A stretch of DNA of 64,000 nt from Paragonimus westermani (taxonomy: Eukaryota; Platyhelminthes; Trematoda; Plagiorchiida; Troglotrematidae), in the NCBI GenBank assembly GCA_008508345.1, contig QNGE01000145.1, forward strand, positions 1 through 64,000, read 5' to 3'. This document shows, piece by piece, positions 46,869-57,508 of the stretch. The notes under the pieces are model-generated. The model was not told where the DNA came from and did no database searches. It worked only from the letters and a program-made list of their open reading frames with translations. The translations under genes and the position numbers were made by a program. The stretch's first letter is position 1, and every line of letters starts with the position of its first letter.

Positions 46869-49711
46869 AGGAATTGTGTGTTTGTGAGCTGTAGTGCGTC
46901 GTAGAACAACTACGGATTTAGTAACTACCAGTGTTATCGTCATAAGGGGAAAAATGAACATGATGGAAATTTTAGGCCTCTCCACTTCACGGACGTGTTC
47001 TGTGTTGTTCACCAATGACAGGTGTCCAACCACGAGGTATTTCAGGTGAGCTATTTGATTAGTCTCCGACGATTGCATGTCGTGTCCCGTGCTGGTTTTC
47101 TTGGGGGCTTTAGGTGCATTTCGTTAGCTTAAATGCCCACCGGATGTCTACCCTGCAGGTTTAACTGATGAGGCACAATTGGATCCCAAGTTGTTAACTC
47201 ATCTTTTCAGACATGATAGCAAGGGGCCACTGTCGGACTGACAACATTCTTCCAGGCGGTTTGGGAAAATAAAAGAGTATCTCATTGTCAGAGTTTGCCA
47301 ACAGCTGCCCCCGGATTTTACGGACCAACCGTATAGGCATCAATCTAGTCTCCATCACATCCCAGTTGTTAGTAATCTAAAACTGGGTGGGCCCACTAAA
47401 ACTAGAAAACACCATATTGGTGTTGAACCGGCAGAATTCACATCCGGTTTATAGGTGCATACACTACATTTTTGTCCTGCACACGGTCTTAGGGCGTCGA
47501 TGTTCTTATACGCAACCAGCGATTAGGGTAACTTTGAACCTAGTGGCTGACCTCGTTTCGGCTTTTTGTGAAATTCTCTGGAACGGTGTAACACTCCTTT
47601 GAATTTCACAGATTTGTTAAACTTTCGTGGTGTTTCTTGTCTGTTTTACACGCAGATTGGGAGTCTGTTAACAAATGTTTTGAGTGTCCATCGCTTCTAG
47701 TAGTATTCACTGTCCATCCTTATTCAATTTTATCATGAACCGCATCCTAGTATGTACTCGTGAGGAACTCGTTCGTCTTTATTTAGAGTTTCTTCTGGGC
47801 ACCAAGCCGACAGCTGTGGGTTGCACGAGCGACACCATCCCCCTGCTGTTATCCTACTGTCGAAGGCATGTCCGAGCTGGTCCGTGTAAAATACGTTTTG
47901 TATCCTTGAATTTAAGTGTACCTTCACAACAATTACTTCAAAATTCTGTATGATAGATAGCTTGCTTAAACGGCGTCTTGTTTTGCTTACTCAGGTTACG
48001 CCATCTCATTGCCAATGAGATATCGGTAAGAAATGCGAATGTGCATGTTGCCTTTGTCGATCCTTGCCCCCCTTTAACGTCAGTAAGAAGGCCGGTTGCA
48101 ACCAAAAGGAGAGGTGCGTAATGCATGTGTTTTGTGTTGCCTCGATATTCGGAAATGTTTGCAACGATGATAACAGCAAACTTGCCGTGTGTGACCATTG
48201 TTGTTTCTGTTATTTGGTTCACTTATAACGAAGTGATTAGTGGGTCGAATGATGAAAACGCACATCTTTGGTGATTAGGTCGGTTACTCTATATGGCAGA
48301 TGAACATTATCCGCTCCGGGCACTGTTCACTGAGACCATCACTGGTTGTAACAGCCGCGAACTGATCAAGACACGTGATGACTAACTGTTCCGTTGACCA
48401 GTGTGTAGGTGTCTTCTGTCCGGTTGGATAGATCGCGGTCACTCAAAGCGCGCGTTAGAAACATCATCAGACACGGAAGCGTGCCGCAGTCAGTGGCATG
48501 CCTGCATCCACAGCATTTATTCTCTCTTGTCCTAATTTCTCCACTTTTCGTACCGTTTCTCTTGCAGTATCCCCCGTCATTGTTGTGGTGACCGGCGGTT
48601 CAAGCCGCTGTTTGGTCAACAAATGAATCGCTGATTGTGCTGCATACTGTTTGCCTCAAGGTCAATGACAGTCAGTCTGTGCCTTGGCAAAAGAAAATAA
48701 AGCAAGCGCGTTAAGAACGGTAAGTCATGTTCCTCTCCTTCGATGGGGAACCTCCCTATTAACCTGAGTTCTGGCTGAAGACAATGAGGGGATGACAGCT
48801 AACCTGGTTCGGTGGCGTAAATGCTGGCGTTGTTTGCTCGGACCGTTTGTGAGTTGGTGAAATATGACAGTGAAGGCCACAGGGAGGCTGTCTTACAGGT
48901 CGTCTTATTCTCCTTCGCAGCTCAGTTGTTCAGCATTTGGTTTAGGGTTTCAGTGCGTTATTTTATATCACCGCTCTTTGTAAATTCCGGGTCACTTTTT
49001 CTCATGTTTGTACGGAATTCAAGTAGCATTATCACCCACTGATATAGTGCCGTCAGTGATGACGCGCTTGCCGTGCCATATATACTTGTACGTGCATTAT
49101 GTCTATATTATTTACTGGTGTCTCATGCATATATATATATATACAATGATATCGATTATTATTCAGTTTTAAAATATCCGCACCAAATTTCGTATGAATG
49201 AAGTCAGACAGTTTGGGCGTCGTGTTTAAGATGTTATTGATAAACAGATTGAGGACAACACAACATTATTCTCAGTCTGTTTATCAATTATGTGATACCA
49301 ACAAATAGCTTGGACACAATGCATACAAGACGAATACTTCTGCTGTTGCCACATAAATTTCGCACCTCTTCTGAGGGTGGAAATAACCTGATGTGCGCAA
49401 ATCACGATGTACCTCTCCAGTTTCTTATGCTGTCCAAGGAAGTGTTGTTCTATGTCCTGGTCCTGAAAGTGCGACGAATTATCACTAGATGAGTTGCTGG
49501 TTCATCTTCTATTGTACGGAAGTGAGGCCCAAAGGATGATGGGCGTTCTTGTTTAAAAATTGGTTGCAATGACATGATTTAATTTATGGCGTCAAGTAGC
49601 CGTTCGTCGTAATTGCTTTCGCTTTTCATTATTCCGTTGTTCCACTGATATTGCTTGACAAATAAAGTGTGAACTTGCATTTATGATGTTTCCTCTTGTT
49701 CTTCATTTCAG
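46869..49711. other. No firm gene; unassigned open frames and a short TA repeat upstream of the host exon
   Basis: Nearly 3 kb. Minus-strand frames at 47078-46857 and 48222-47938 lie upstream of the truncated PLE in its direction but show no RT-N-terminal motif I know. A consensus-like splice donor (ACG then GTAAGT, at 48719/48720) could end a 5' untranslated exon of the gene at 49712. A (TA)n run lies at 49128-49143. Confidence 0.3.
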
Positions 49712-50562
49712 CGTGTCCGTCAATGAATCCATATTCTTTCAAACGTTTCCTTCAAAATCCCGAAAGACCAAGACATCCAGTACAGCTTGTGCGTTCGGAT
49801 GCCAATAACATTCTGGTGCACGGGGAATTACCGGATTGTGTTCAGGGTCCAAACAGCACCTTACAACCATCTGTCATCCCAGATTTGAATCCTGTCTTAT
49901 CACAGTTCGCAGAGTCCGTGTCGGCTAACCCTAGTCAGCCTGCAGTACCCACGTCAAGATTTGCAAATACTGTCCCCAGTCCATCATCGTCAAGCGAACT
50001 TAATACAACTTATTCGGATGGTCTGACTGTTTCTTCTGGGAGGCCGACACCACCTCCTGTGTCGTTACCAGATATACACCCAAGCAATACGGCGGGAGAA
50101 ACGCCACACCGAACTCCTAGCCCCGTTTACAGTACTCGTACATTGGATATTCTGCACGGTGGATTGCCAGACTTTCTTCTTAACAGGTTTTCCGAAAGTG
50201 TTACCTCAAATTATCACCAGTCTTTACGCACTCCCTGTATAATCGAACATCCCGGAAAGCGAGTTGCCCGGGTCGCCTCCTTACCACCTACTTTCAAAGG
50301 AAATGTTTTGCATTCATCTCGCATCCTTTCTAGATCACATGACCGCTTGTTACTGAGTGGTGCTCAAATTGACTGCTTTTCCAATAGTTCTCATCAAGCG
50401 CTATTGAATTCTGTCTCTGCTGTGGACGCACTAGAACCTGGTGGATCTGTGTTGTTTTCAAACTTGAAGGTTGATCTTTGTCAACCGCCTGCTGCTCAAT
50501 GCATTGCTTGTGATGGAGCTAAATCACAAGTTGTGGCAGAGCAACAGCAACAGATACACAAG
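49712..50562 (+). CDS. Large exon of an uncharacterised Ser/Pro-rich, coiled-coil host gene
   Basis: A pyrimidine-rich acceptor (CTTGTTCTTCATTTCAG) precedes 49712 and a donor (CACAAG then GTTAGT) follows 50562. The 851 bases are open in one frame, entered in phase 1 and left in phase 0. An ATG at 49723 could start translation if the upstream exon is untranslated. About 280 residues begin MNPYSFKRFLQNPERP. Most of the region is rich in Ser, Pro and Thr and looks disordered, with a short repeated motif (see findings). The end, AEQQQQIHK, leads into a coiled coil that continues in the exons at 57435 and 61595. Open reading continues to 50757 past the donor, which I treat as intron. I do not recognise the protein; centrosomal or cytoskeletal coiled-coil proteins often have this layout, but that is only a guess. 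Confidence 0.6.
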
Positions 50563-50855
50563 GTTAGTTCCGAAGTTCACACACACCAAGGAGATTCTGT
50601 ATGTTCATCACACACTGAGCTAAATGACCACCGGGCAAGTTTTGCAGTCGTACATCAATTGCCTAAAACAAGACTTAAATCAACTCAGCACGCAGAGCGG
50701 TGTTTCACTCCATTCATTCACTTCATTTCTCTACAGTGCATAGACCGGTTGTACTGACCGTAACCAATGAGAAAGTGGCTTTACGGCCAATAATTAACAC
50801 CTTGTCGCTTCCAGTACAATGATCTAACTAGTTCGGTCGAAAATACCCATTGAGG

Positions 50856-51193
50856 TCATGAGAACGACAGAGTAGCGAACAAAACTTGTTTTCTGTGTTT
50901 GATCATCAGGCTAATTACAACACAATAAATATGAATACAGCAACCAGGGTGAGTCAGAAAAACGGTCAATATAGGTTAAGGACGACGTGTTTGTTATCAG
51001 TTACGTGATCACTGTTCCACATCGTGGGGTTGATTGATTGTGGGCCAAGGGAGGCTAATTGTCCGCACGAACTTCTTCTGAGCGCAGAGGTCAGGGTTGC
51101 GCAATCGGAGGCTAATGGTTTCGGCAGCGGTCAACATTCGGAATCTCACCATTTTCAAGCGATTCCTTAGCACTCGATAGACAATCCGAAAAG
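50856..51193 (-). repeat. Left arm of 338-bp inverted repeat (pseudo-LTR, copy A)
   Basis: Pairs base for base with 51683-52020, apparently without gaps. I count about five substitutions (for example CTAATTACAAC against CTAGTTACAAC, and GGGGTTGATTGATTGTGGG against GGAGTTGATTGATTGCGGG), so roughly 98-99 percent identity. The loop between the arms is 489 bases. Confidence 0.9.
50873..50913 (-). ncRNA. Hammerhead-ribozyme-like motif, left arm of copy A
   Basis: Same 41 bases as in copy B, on the minus strand: helix I TAGC/GCTA, core CTGATGA and GAA, helix III AACAA/TTGTT with GTT loop, C at the cleavage position. The flanking base before TAGC differs (T instead of C, two positions upstream), while the motif itself is unchanged. 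Helix II is again nearly missing. Confidence 0.45.
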
Positions 51194-51674
51194 ATCTGCA
51201 CCCCTGACACTTTGCAAGCTGAGCCAGACTTTCTACAAGAAGTGTTCATGCAGAATAGCTAGTGCGTTTAATTCAGAAGGCGATGCAGGCGGTAAAGTTG
51301 AAACTTAAGGCATCCTCTGTGAATAAGAAAGTTACGTTTATTAGTCTTTCTTTCAAGGGAGATCCCATGGCCTAAATTATCTCCAGAAAGCTAAGAAAGT
51401 CACTTGAAACAAACTACATTGCCGCTCAATCGTGCATCAGTTTCCGTTCAACACCCGTTATCATGTCACAACTCAAAGACAAACTTCCATGTTTTACAAC
51501 CAGTTATTGTGTACTCATTTGTTTGCTCGTCTCGAGAATCATATATTGATCATACTACAAGGCGATTGTCGGACAGTGTGTGAACACCATCCTGCGTGGT
51601 TGAACAATGATGTGACTAAAACGGTTTCGAGCGCGATTGTTGCTCACTTGATCGACTCCAATCATTGTCAGTAA
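51194..51674 (+). pseudogene. Truncated PLE ORF: RT thumb remnant and GIY-YIG endonuclease end
   Basis: The stretch begins ICTPDTLQAEPDFLQEVFMQNS and stops at TAG 51262-51264. In another frame KKVTFISLSFKGDPMA is followed by TAA, then the sequence continues ISRKLRKSLETNYIAAQSC, QLKDKLPCF and, after a frameshift, YIDHTTRRLSDSV-like sequence and EHHPAWLNNDVTKTVSSAIV to the stop at 51674. In Penelope proteins this order is RT thumb, linker with a LPFKGD motif, then GIY-YIG endonuclease, which nicks the target DNA. At least two stops and one frameshift prevent translation. The same lesions occur in copy B. Confidence 0.8.
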
Positions 51675-51682
51675 GAAAGATG

Positions 51683-52020
51683 CTTTTCGGATTGTCTATC
51701 GAGTGCTAAGGAATCGCTTGAAAATGGTGAGATTCCGAATGTTGACCGCTGCCGAAACCATTAGCCTCCGATTGCACAACCCTGACCTCTGCGCTCAGAA
51801 GAAGTTCGTGCGGACAATTAGCCTCCCTTGGCCCGCAATCAATCAACTCCACGATGTGGAACAGTGATCACGTAACTGATAACAAACACGTCGTCCTTAA
51901 CTTATATTGACCGTTTTTCTGACTCACCCTGGTTGCTGTATTCATATTTATTGTGTTGTAACTAGCCTGATGATCAAACACAGAAAACAAGTTTTGTTCG
52001 CTACTCTGTCGTTCTCATGA
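51683..52020 (+). repeat. Right arm of 338-bp inverted repeat (3' pseudo-LTR, copy A)
   Basis: Begins nine bases after the ORF stop with CTTTTCGGATTGTC and ends GTTCTCATGA, overlapping the target-site duplication by four bases. At every site where the two arms differ that I checked, this arm agrees with the pseudo-LTR of copy B (45457-45805), so it represents the shared family form. Confidence 0.88.
51963..52003 (+). ncRNA. Hammerhead-ribozyme-like motif, right arm of copy A
   Basis: TAGC 51963-51966 (helix I, 5' strand), CTGATGA 51967-51973, spacer 51974-51982, GAA 51983-51985, AACAA 51986-51990, loop GTT 51991-51993, TTGTT 51994-51998, C 51999 (cleavage position), GCTA 52000-52003 (helix I, 3' strand). 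It lies on the sense strand of the element close to its 3' end. Helix II would have only one base pair, unlike standard hammerheads; the rest of the fold fits. Confidence 0.5.
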
Positions 52021-55000
52021 TCTAACTAGTGTTGTGTCCGCAAAATACGTTTGGCCAACAAGTTGGTTTATTGCGCAAATTTCCGTATACGTCATGTCAA
52101 AAACTAAACCACAAACGTGTACACTTTATTTGCACGACGGACATGCACTCACATACATTGGGTGACAGTACGTGGTCATTAGCCTTGGTGAAAATTCTCA
52201 CACATCATGTACACACTGTTTCGTTAGTCTCTTCTTGTCCGTCGTGTTCGGGGCTTGTCCTTGTGGGTAATACACTACTTGTGAGTAGTATACTACTCAC
52301 AACGAAACTGCCTGTTATACAACACTAGTATTGTTTCAACTTTTTCAGTCGAATGGTGTTTTCAACTTTTGCACCACAAGATGCAAGCTGACGTACTAGA
52401 TCACTTGTTAGCTGTATACTGTCAACCTGATCAAACTCAGGCTAGAGCGGTTACGGTAACTGGGTTTAGAGCCCGCGGTCGTTTGGTTGATTGTCAGACA
52501 CTGTCACTACTGGGTTTCTATGGTCTGTTTTGGTGGGAGCGCCTACAACATCTGTGGGTGGACTTGGGCGTGCAATTGTATGAATGCCACCAGAGTGAAA
52601 TATGTAGCCAAAGCCTCCGATCAGGTTTATACATGTCTCAGTAAAAACCGCTTGTGCAACTCGATCAACGCGCATGTGAAGACTTCACTCTTTCTTGTAA
52701 ACGCAGTGGATACGGCACCACTGGGATATTCGGTTCCCAATACTATCTGCAAGATATCACTCACGTGAAGGTTGAAGGAAAATAACTTTGCCAGTCACCG
52801 CTTGGGGCCGAAAATGCGAAGGCCCTTGTCTGTTTGCGCTATACACAAACAAGTGATCAACTTCATCTTATGAGATACGGGGGCGTAACAGCTAAGTGGA
52901 TTAATAGAGTATCCATCTGTTATGGCAAGGTAAGGCTCTCGTGTTGTTTTAATAGCGAGACTTGAGCTGAATTACCGGACAAGAAATTTCTGTCTGAAGG
53001 AAGCATGATGGTTAGGTCAAGGTAGTGTTTTACTTCTACTAACTGTTCGCTTCTGGTGAGTCCCATCTGATGGATTCGGTTTTACATTCAAACCTTTACT
53101 CTCCGACGCTGTTTTGAAACCCTCAAGTTTTCATGGCCTCACGCTGCCTCTAGGGTTATCATTTTCTGTATGTGCACAATCATTGTTCTTTTCTTGTCGC
53201 AGGTAAGGTTAAAAGTTGAACATGTGTTGTTCGTAGACGTTTATCTCGTCTTATTTCACCAAAACCGTTACTTACTCAATCGGTCGGTAAAGTATCAGTG
53301 CCGCACTCATGGTACTTCGCTTGGTTCGTTGAGCTGGGTCAATTCGGAAGGTCATAACCATCCAAACCGGTGACATGGTTGAATAAACAAATGTCTGCTG
53401 TCATGCGACATATGGGATGGCCTACGGTTATCTACTCTCGTTTGATAGGAAAATCCAACCTATTCTTACTCGTATTTCGGGTCAGTGCACGTGACACACT
53501 TCAAGGTGGTACATCTATCGCTGATAGAGCGATTGGCCTCGTGGTTCAACGCGTGTTTCTGCTATGCAAATCCCACTGGAACTCAGTCCACCACTGAATC
53601 CATTGGCAATTCCATTGGCAAATTCGTTCGTGATCCACTCGTTGAGATAACCTTCGGATCGCTGGGAGGACGTCTTGACTGATCTTAGCAGCATTGCTAG
53701 TTCGTCGGAGGTTCGCATTCGCTTCCGAAAAGTTGCCGTGCAGGAACATGAGAAGTAGGCTGATTTTTACTTTGCCCCGATGCACTCTGGATGTCATGTT
53801 CTGCGAAACGGTAAAGCTGCTCACCAAGACAACAGTGATCACCGTTTAATACGCGTCAGCATTGTTCCAAGCTGGTGAAGAGTGAGCTTATATACTACGT
53901 CATGTTTACCACCACCTTGAGTCTGAACGTTTCGCAACTAACTCTACGACGGAGAACCAAATCGAATGCTTGCTCATGATGCCGACGTGCACACCTACAT
54001 CTTCACCAACATACTATCTCACAAATGCCAACTTCTACCTAGGGTTGAACGGAACACAGCGGTGGTCGAACGACGTCATCCGGTTGTGCAGTTATCTGCC
54101 GTGTGTGCCGTTGTCTACAACCAAACACAGACCGACAAACGCGACTTTGAGTAAGCCACTCACCCTATGCTGGACATGTGGTAAACAATGTGTCGGATAT
54201 GCTGAAAACCTAATCACGAAGAAGATGATCGTCGACTAGACCAAACATTCACATCCAACCGACCAATTTAAAAAATCTAAGTCAATGATCAGGAATTTTT
54301 GTTAGTAGTCCAATCTCACTTAGTCGCTTTGGTTTACTTTTTAGTTTTTCTCCAGCTTCAAAGCCACTCATCGACTGAGCTATGTGGAAAATGTTCCCAC
54401 CAACTTTGGTTTGCGGATTGGGAATAAAAATGACGAAGTTTAAGTGCCGCCCTCCTCCCGTTGTGATTTGCAATAATGTGAACACGATGGATCCGTTGAT
54501 CCTTTGCTAGACAGAATCTGTTATACTCACTGGGATAAACAGTTAGTTCCTACTGTCAGTAAGTGAATTCATTACTTACGGTACATACGCAGATCTGATT
54601 GGATACTTCGCACAGTAATCACGCGGATGGTGATCAGCGTGTCTTAGTTGATAACCCGAACCGTAAGACTTCCTTGTCGATCACTGATTGCTTCTCAGAT
54701 ACTGTTCTGCGCGATAGCAGACGAACTGTTCAACGCAATGTAATTTAGTGAAATTTACTTGGAAATTACCGATTGTTCAAAGTAGTGAAAGTCACTAAGG
54801 CGGTTTCTACTGTGTTCTGATCTTGAATCTACCGCGGTGCTAATGAACACCAATAAAAAGGTGTTACCTGTTTCATAATTTTACATTCTTCTGCATGAAT
54901 CGCGTTATATTGTGCGACCGGCTAGGGTGTGGAAAATGAACCTCTCTTTGAAAACTGGACAGTGTTTCAACCAGTACTAAAGAAAACACTCGTTTACTCA

Positions 55001-57434
55001 CGAAATGTAAGTGAATATCTAAGTTTGTATCGAAAAGAAAAGAACCCTTGTCATACAGGACAATGCATGATTTACCCCCAACTTAGATTCGAGTGCGCTG
55101 AAGCCTACAGAAGGGTTTGAAAATTAACAGTGTATAGGAACTTGTTGCTTCTAGGGACTACCCACACCTAAGCCAAGGCAATCCGTCTGCGTGACAGTGA
55201 AATTATGCAAATCCACCTTGAGAGCTACCAAGCCTTTCCAAGCTACTTCTACTAAGCGCATTGTTCTTTACTATAAATGGGCCTCACACTGTTTATTTCC
55301 TGATAAATTAGTGAGAAGGAGACCAGATCACGAATCACACGTCACGGTTGTTTCTACTACTGCCTAGGTTTAAGCAGCCTCACAGTATCCATTCCAGCTG
55401 TGAATTTTTGTCTCACGACACAAGCACCGTGCAGTGTGTATGCTAGGAAGTCAGTTTAACCGTACACCATCAGATTGCTCAAATTTACTTAAGAGTGTTC
55501 CAGATTATCGGGGAAAAAGTAATCACAGTCTGGTTCAGATCACGATTTGGACAAGATGCTACACATAGCAAACGCATTTCGATTCGAATGCTTCCCTTCA
55601 AAATGCCTTTGCTGATAAGTTTTTTTTAATACCAAAGCGAAGATCAAATATGGGAACATGACGCCTTTATGGACTAACTTGAGAGCAAATTATCTACTTG
55701 ACAAACGTGCACGATCACCTTTCCACAAAAGTCGTGGTCTTTTTTAAGCAACTTTTTCATCCAAACCAATGGATGTGCAGATGAAGCTTTCCGTCACACC
55801 CGATCCCCATCTTATCGTTAGCAAGTCGATGCACTGTTTTGCTCCCATCATGTTTTCTCTTTCTAACATCTTTTGTTCACTTTTCGCTGAACTGTATGTA
55901 CGTTGTGTTGTTCCAGTTGTTTATTCTATTGTTGGGTGTGATCAGGATTTTGTTCTTCGTCAGCAGTACGTGACTCACGTTCGGTTGCAGTCTGTTAGGC
56001 TCCCCAACTCTGAAAAGAATTGTGTGATCCCAGTTCCTTTGATTTGTGGAACATAGCCCTTCTCCGACAATGAGTTAAAGTCTGGTCCAATTTTTTCAAT
56101 GGATATGTCACTGATGGCTGCAAATGCTGTGAGTTTACTCCGCTTGACCTGTCGCCTGCTATTAATTGGTATTTGTGGGACAGTTATTTTGCTTCTTTTT
56201 ATGAGGACCGAACAACGTGAGCGTTACTCACGAATGACCGTAGCTGAATGCCTGATCTAGTGTGCTATTAGATCAGTGGCGTGACGGTCACTGTGCTTGT
56301 CTGACAAGCTCGAAAGCTGGAGTTACACTCGTAATATGCAATAAACATATGCACTACTAGCAAGTTCTAGCAAGAACCAAACCTGGTGCTTTTGAAAGAA
56401 GCTGACTAAGATTTCTGTTGGAATATGAAAGCTGCGGTTGGTCGTGTCAGTGTGTAGTCGGATAGTAACAGCAATGCTAGTTCATTCGAGTTTCGATTAC
56501 TTGTTTAAGTCCTGATTTAAGTTAGGTGACAGCTTCCAGGTAGCAGTGTATTATCCTGGCGGCATAATTCAGTCAAAAACTGAATTGTTGCAGCAATGGG
56601 TCGCTTTAGTTAAAAAGTGATATTTTTAGACATGTGAAGTGGTCCAGTTGTGAAAAAGCCGGGCTTCGGTCAGGCTCAACGTGGTGACGGAAATCCTACG
56701 CTTCTATCAGCTGGGTTTCGAAATCACACAGAAAGCTCGGAAATCCCACATCCTGGCCCCAAGTTGATATTGCCTATTAGTACCCCGTATTTTGCTTCCT
56801 TTTATTGTATATGCTGAGTAGCATTACACGTCATTTATGTCTGTTTGTGTGGGACTAGTCGGTTGCTGTTTCCGTGAGTGGTGCATATTTCGTACATAGA
56901 TCTCTTTTTCACGGTTTTGGAGTGGAGTGTTTCCCTCTGAATATAACATTTTCCCGCATTATCCCGACTTATCCGTCTGTTTGTTTTTATCTCTGCACAA
57001 TTGTTTGCATGTATTGTAATCACTGGGAAATGAGATTGTCAGATGACAGACATTCATAAGTGTTACTGTTAACAACTCCATACATAACGAGAACCCCCAC
57101 TGTGAAATTCGTTGACTCGGACATCTCCGTGTGCCACTCCACTATGCGGCTCGTTTGGCCTTAGTCACGAAACGCCGGGTCGCTGTGGAATGCCGTACAA
57201 TGGTTTAACGTCGATGCATAACACAAATTACGTCTGGGTGTGCCCTTATCGACTCTGTTGAGAGGCCGTGAATTCGCAGTATGTCAAATCCATCATTCTT
57301 TCTACTTACCTAAGATTGCTCGTTATTACTCTTATACTTGCCCTTGACAATGCATCACATAAGCAGTCGTATAACCACTGACTAATCGGCGACGTTTACT
57401 GATTTTCATACCCCGTATATCTTTTGATTGACAG

Positions 57435-57508
57435 CTGTTGCTTCGTCAAGCTGAACTGGAGGACCAGTTGGATCGGACGAAAAGTTTGCTGGCTGATCGC
57501 GAACTTCT
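57435..57508 (+). CDS. Coiled-coil exon of the host gene (74 bp)
   Basis: Flanked by acceptor GATTGACAG and donor GTAAGT. In phase 0, which matches the donor of the 49712-50562 exon, it encodes LLLRQAELEDQLDRTKSLLA then DREL, with Leu and Ala at heptad spacing and charged residues between, and leaves two bases (CT) of a split codon. The next exon starts with G, giving a Leu codon. Joined phases on both sides are the main support. No stop codon occurs in this frame, though the exon is short. Confidence 0.65.

Larger units (their letters stand above)
50819..52030 (+). mobile_element. Penelope-like element copy A: truncated body between inverted pseudo-LTRs with target-site duplication
   Basis: The sequence ATGATCTAACTAGT occurs at 50819-50832 and again at 52017-52030, a 14-base target-site duplication. 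Between them lie an inverted pseudo-LTR arm (50833-51193), a 5'-truncated body (51194-51682) and a direct-orientation pseudo-LTR (51683-52020). The body starts inside the RT thumb (ICTPDTLQAEPDFLQEVF) and continues through KKVTFISLSFKGDP to the GIY-YIG-type endonuclease end. PLE insertions with a truncated 5' end capped by an inverted pseudo-LTR are a known type. The right arm lacks 23 outer bases that the left arm has. The insertion lies in an intron and on the same strand as the presumed host gene. Confidence 0.88.
50563..57434 (+). other. Putative 6.9-kb intron containing a Penelope-like insertion
   Basis: The donor at 50563 (GTTAGT) and the acceptor before 57435 (GATTGACAG) join two phase-0 exon edges. 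The PLE at 50819-52030 sits about 260 bases inside. The rest (52031-57434) has open frames up to about 98 codons on both strands but no repeated or known coding motif that I could support; no further exon was convincing, although one may be missed. Confidence 0.45.

Noticed and set aside
47199..47240. Search for another hammerhead core outside the PLE copies
   Set aside because: Only partial core-like strings, without pairable flanking helices.
48400..48719. Possible 5' untranslated exon ending at a good GTAAGT donor (48720), upstream of the 49712 exon
   Set aside because: Only the donor supports it; no promoter, start or conserved coding sequence is visible, so it is not listed as a feature.
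50563..50757. Continuation of the large open frame past 50562 to the stop at 50757
   Set aside because: A clean splice donor and the phase match with the 57435 exon make an intron more likely, although an unspliced isoform ending here is possible.
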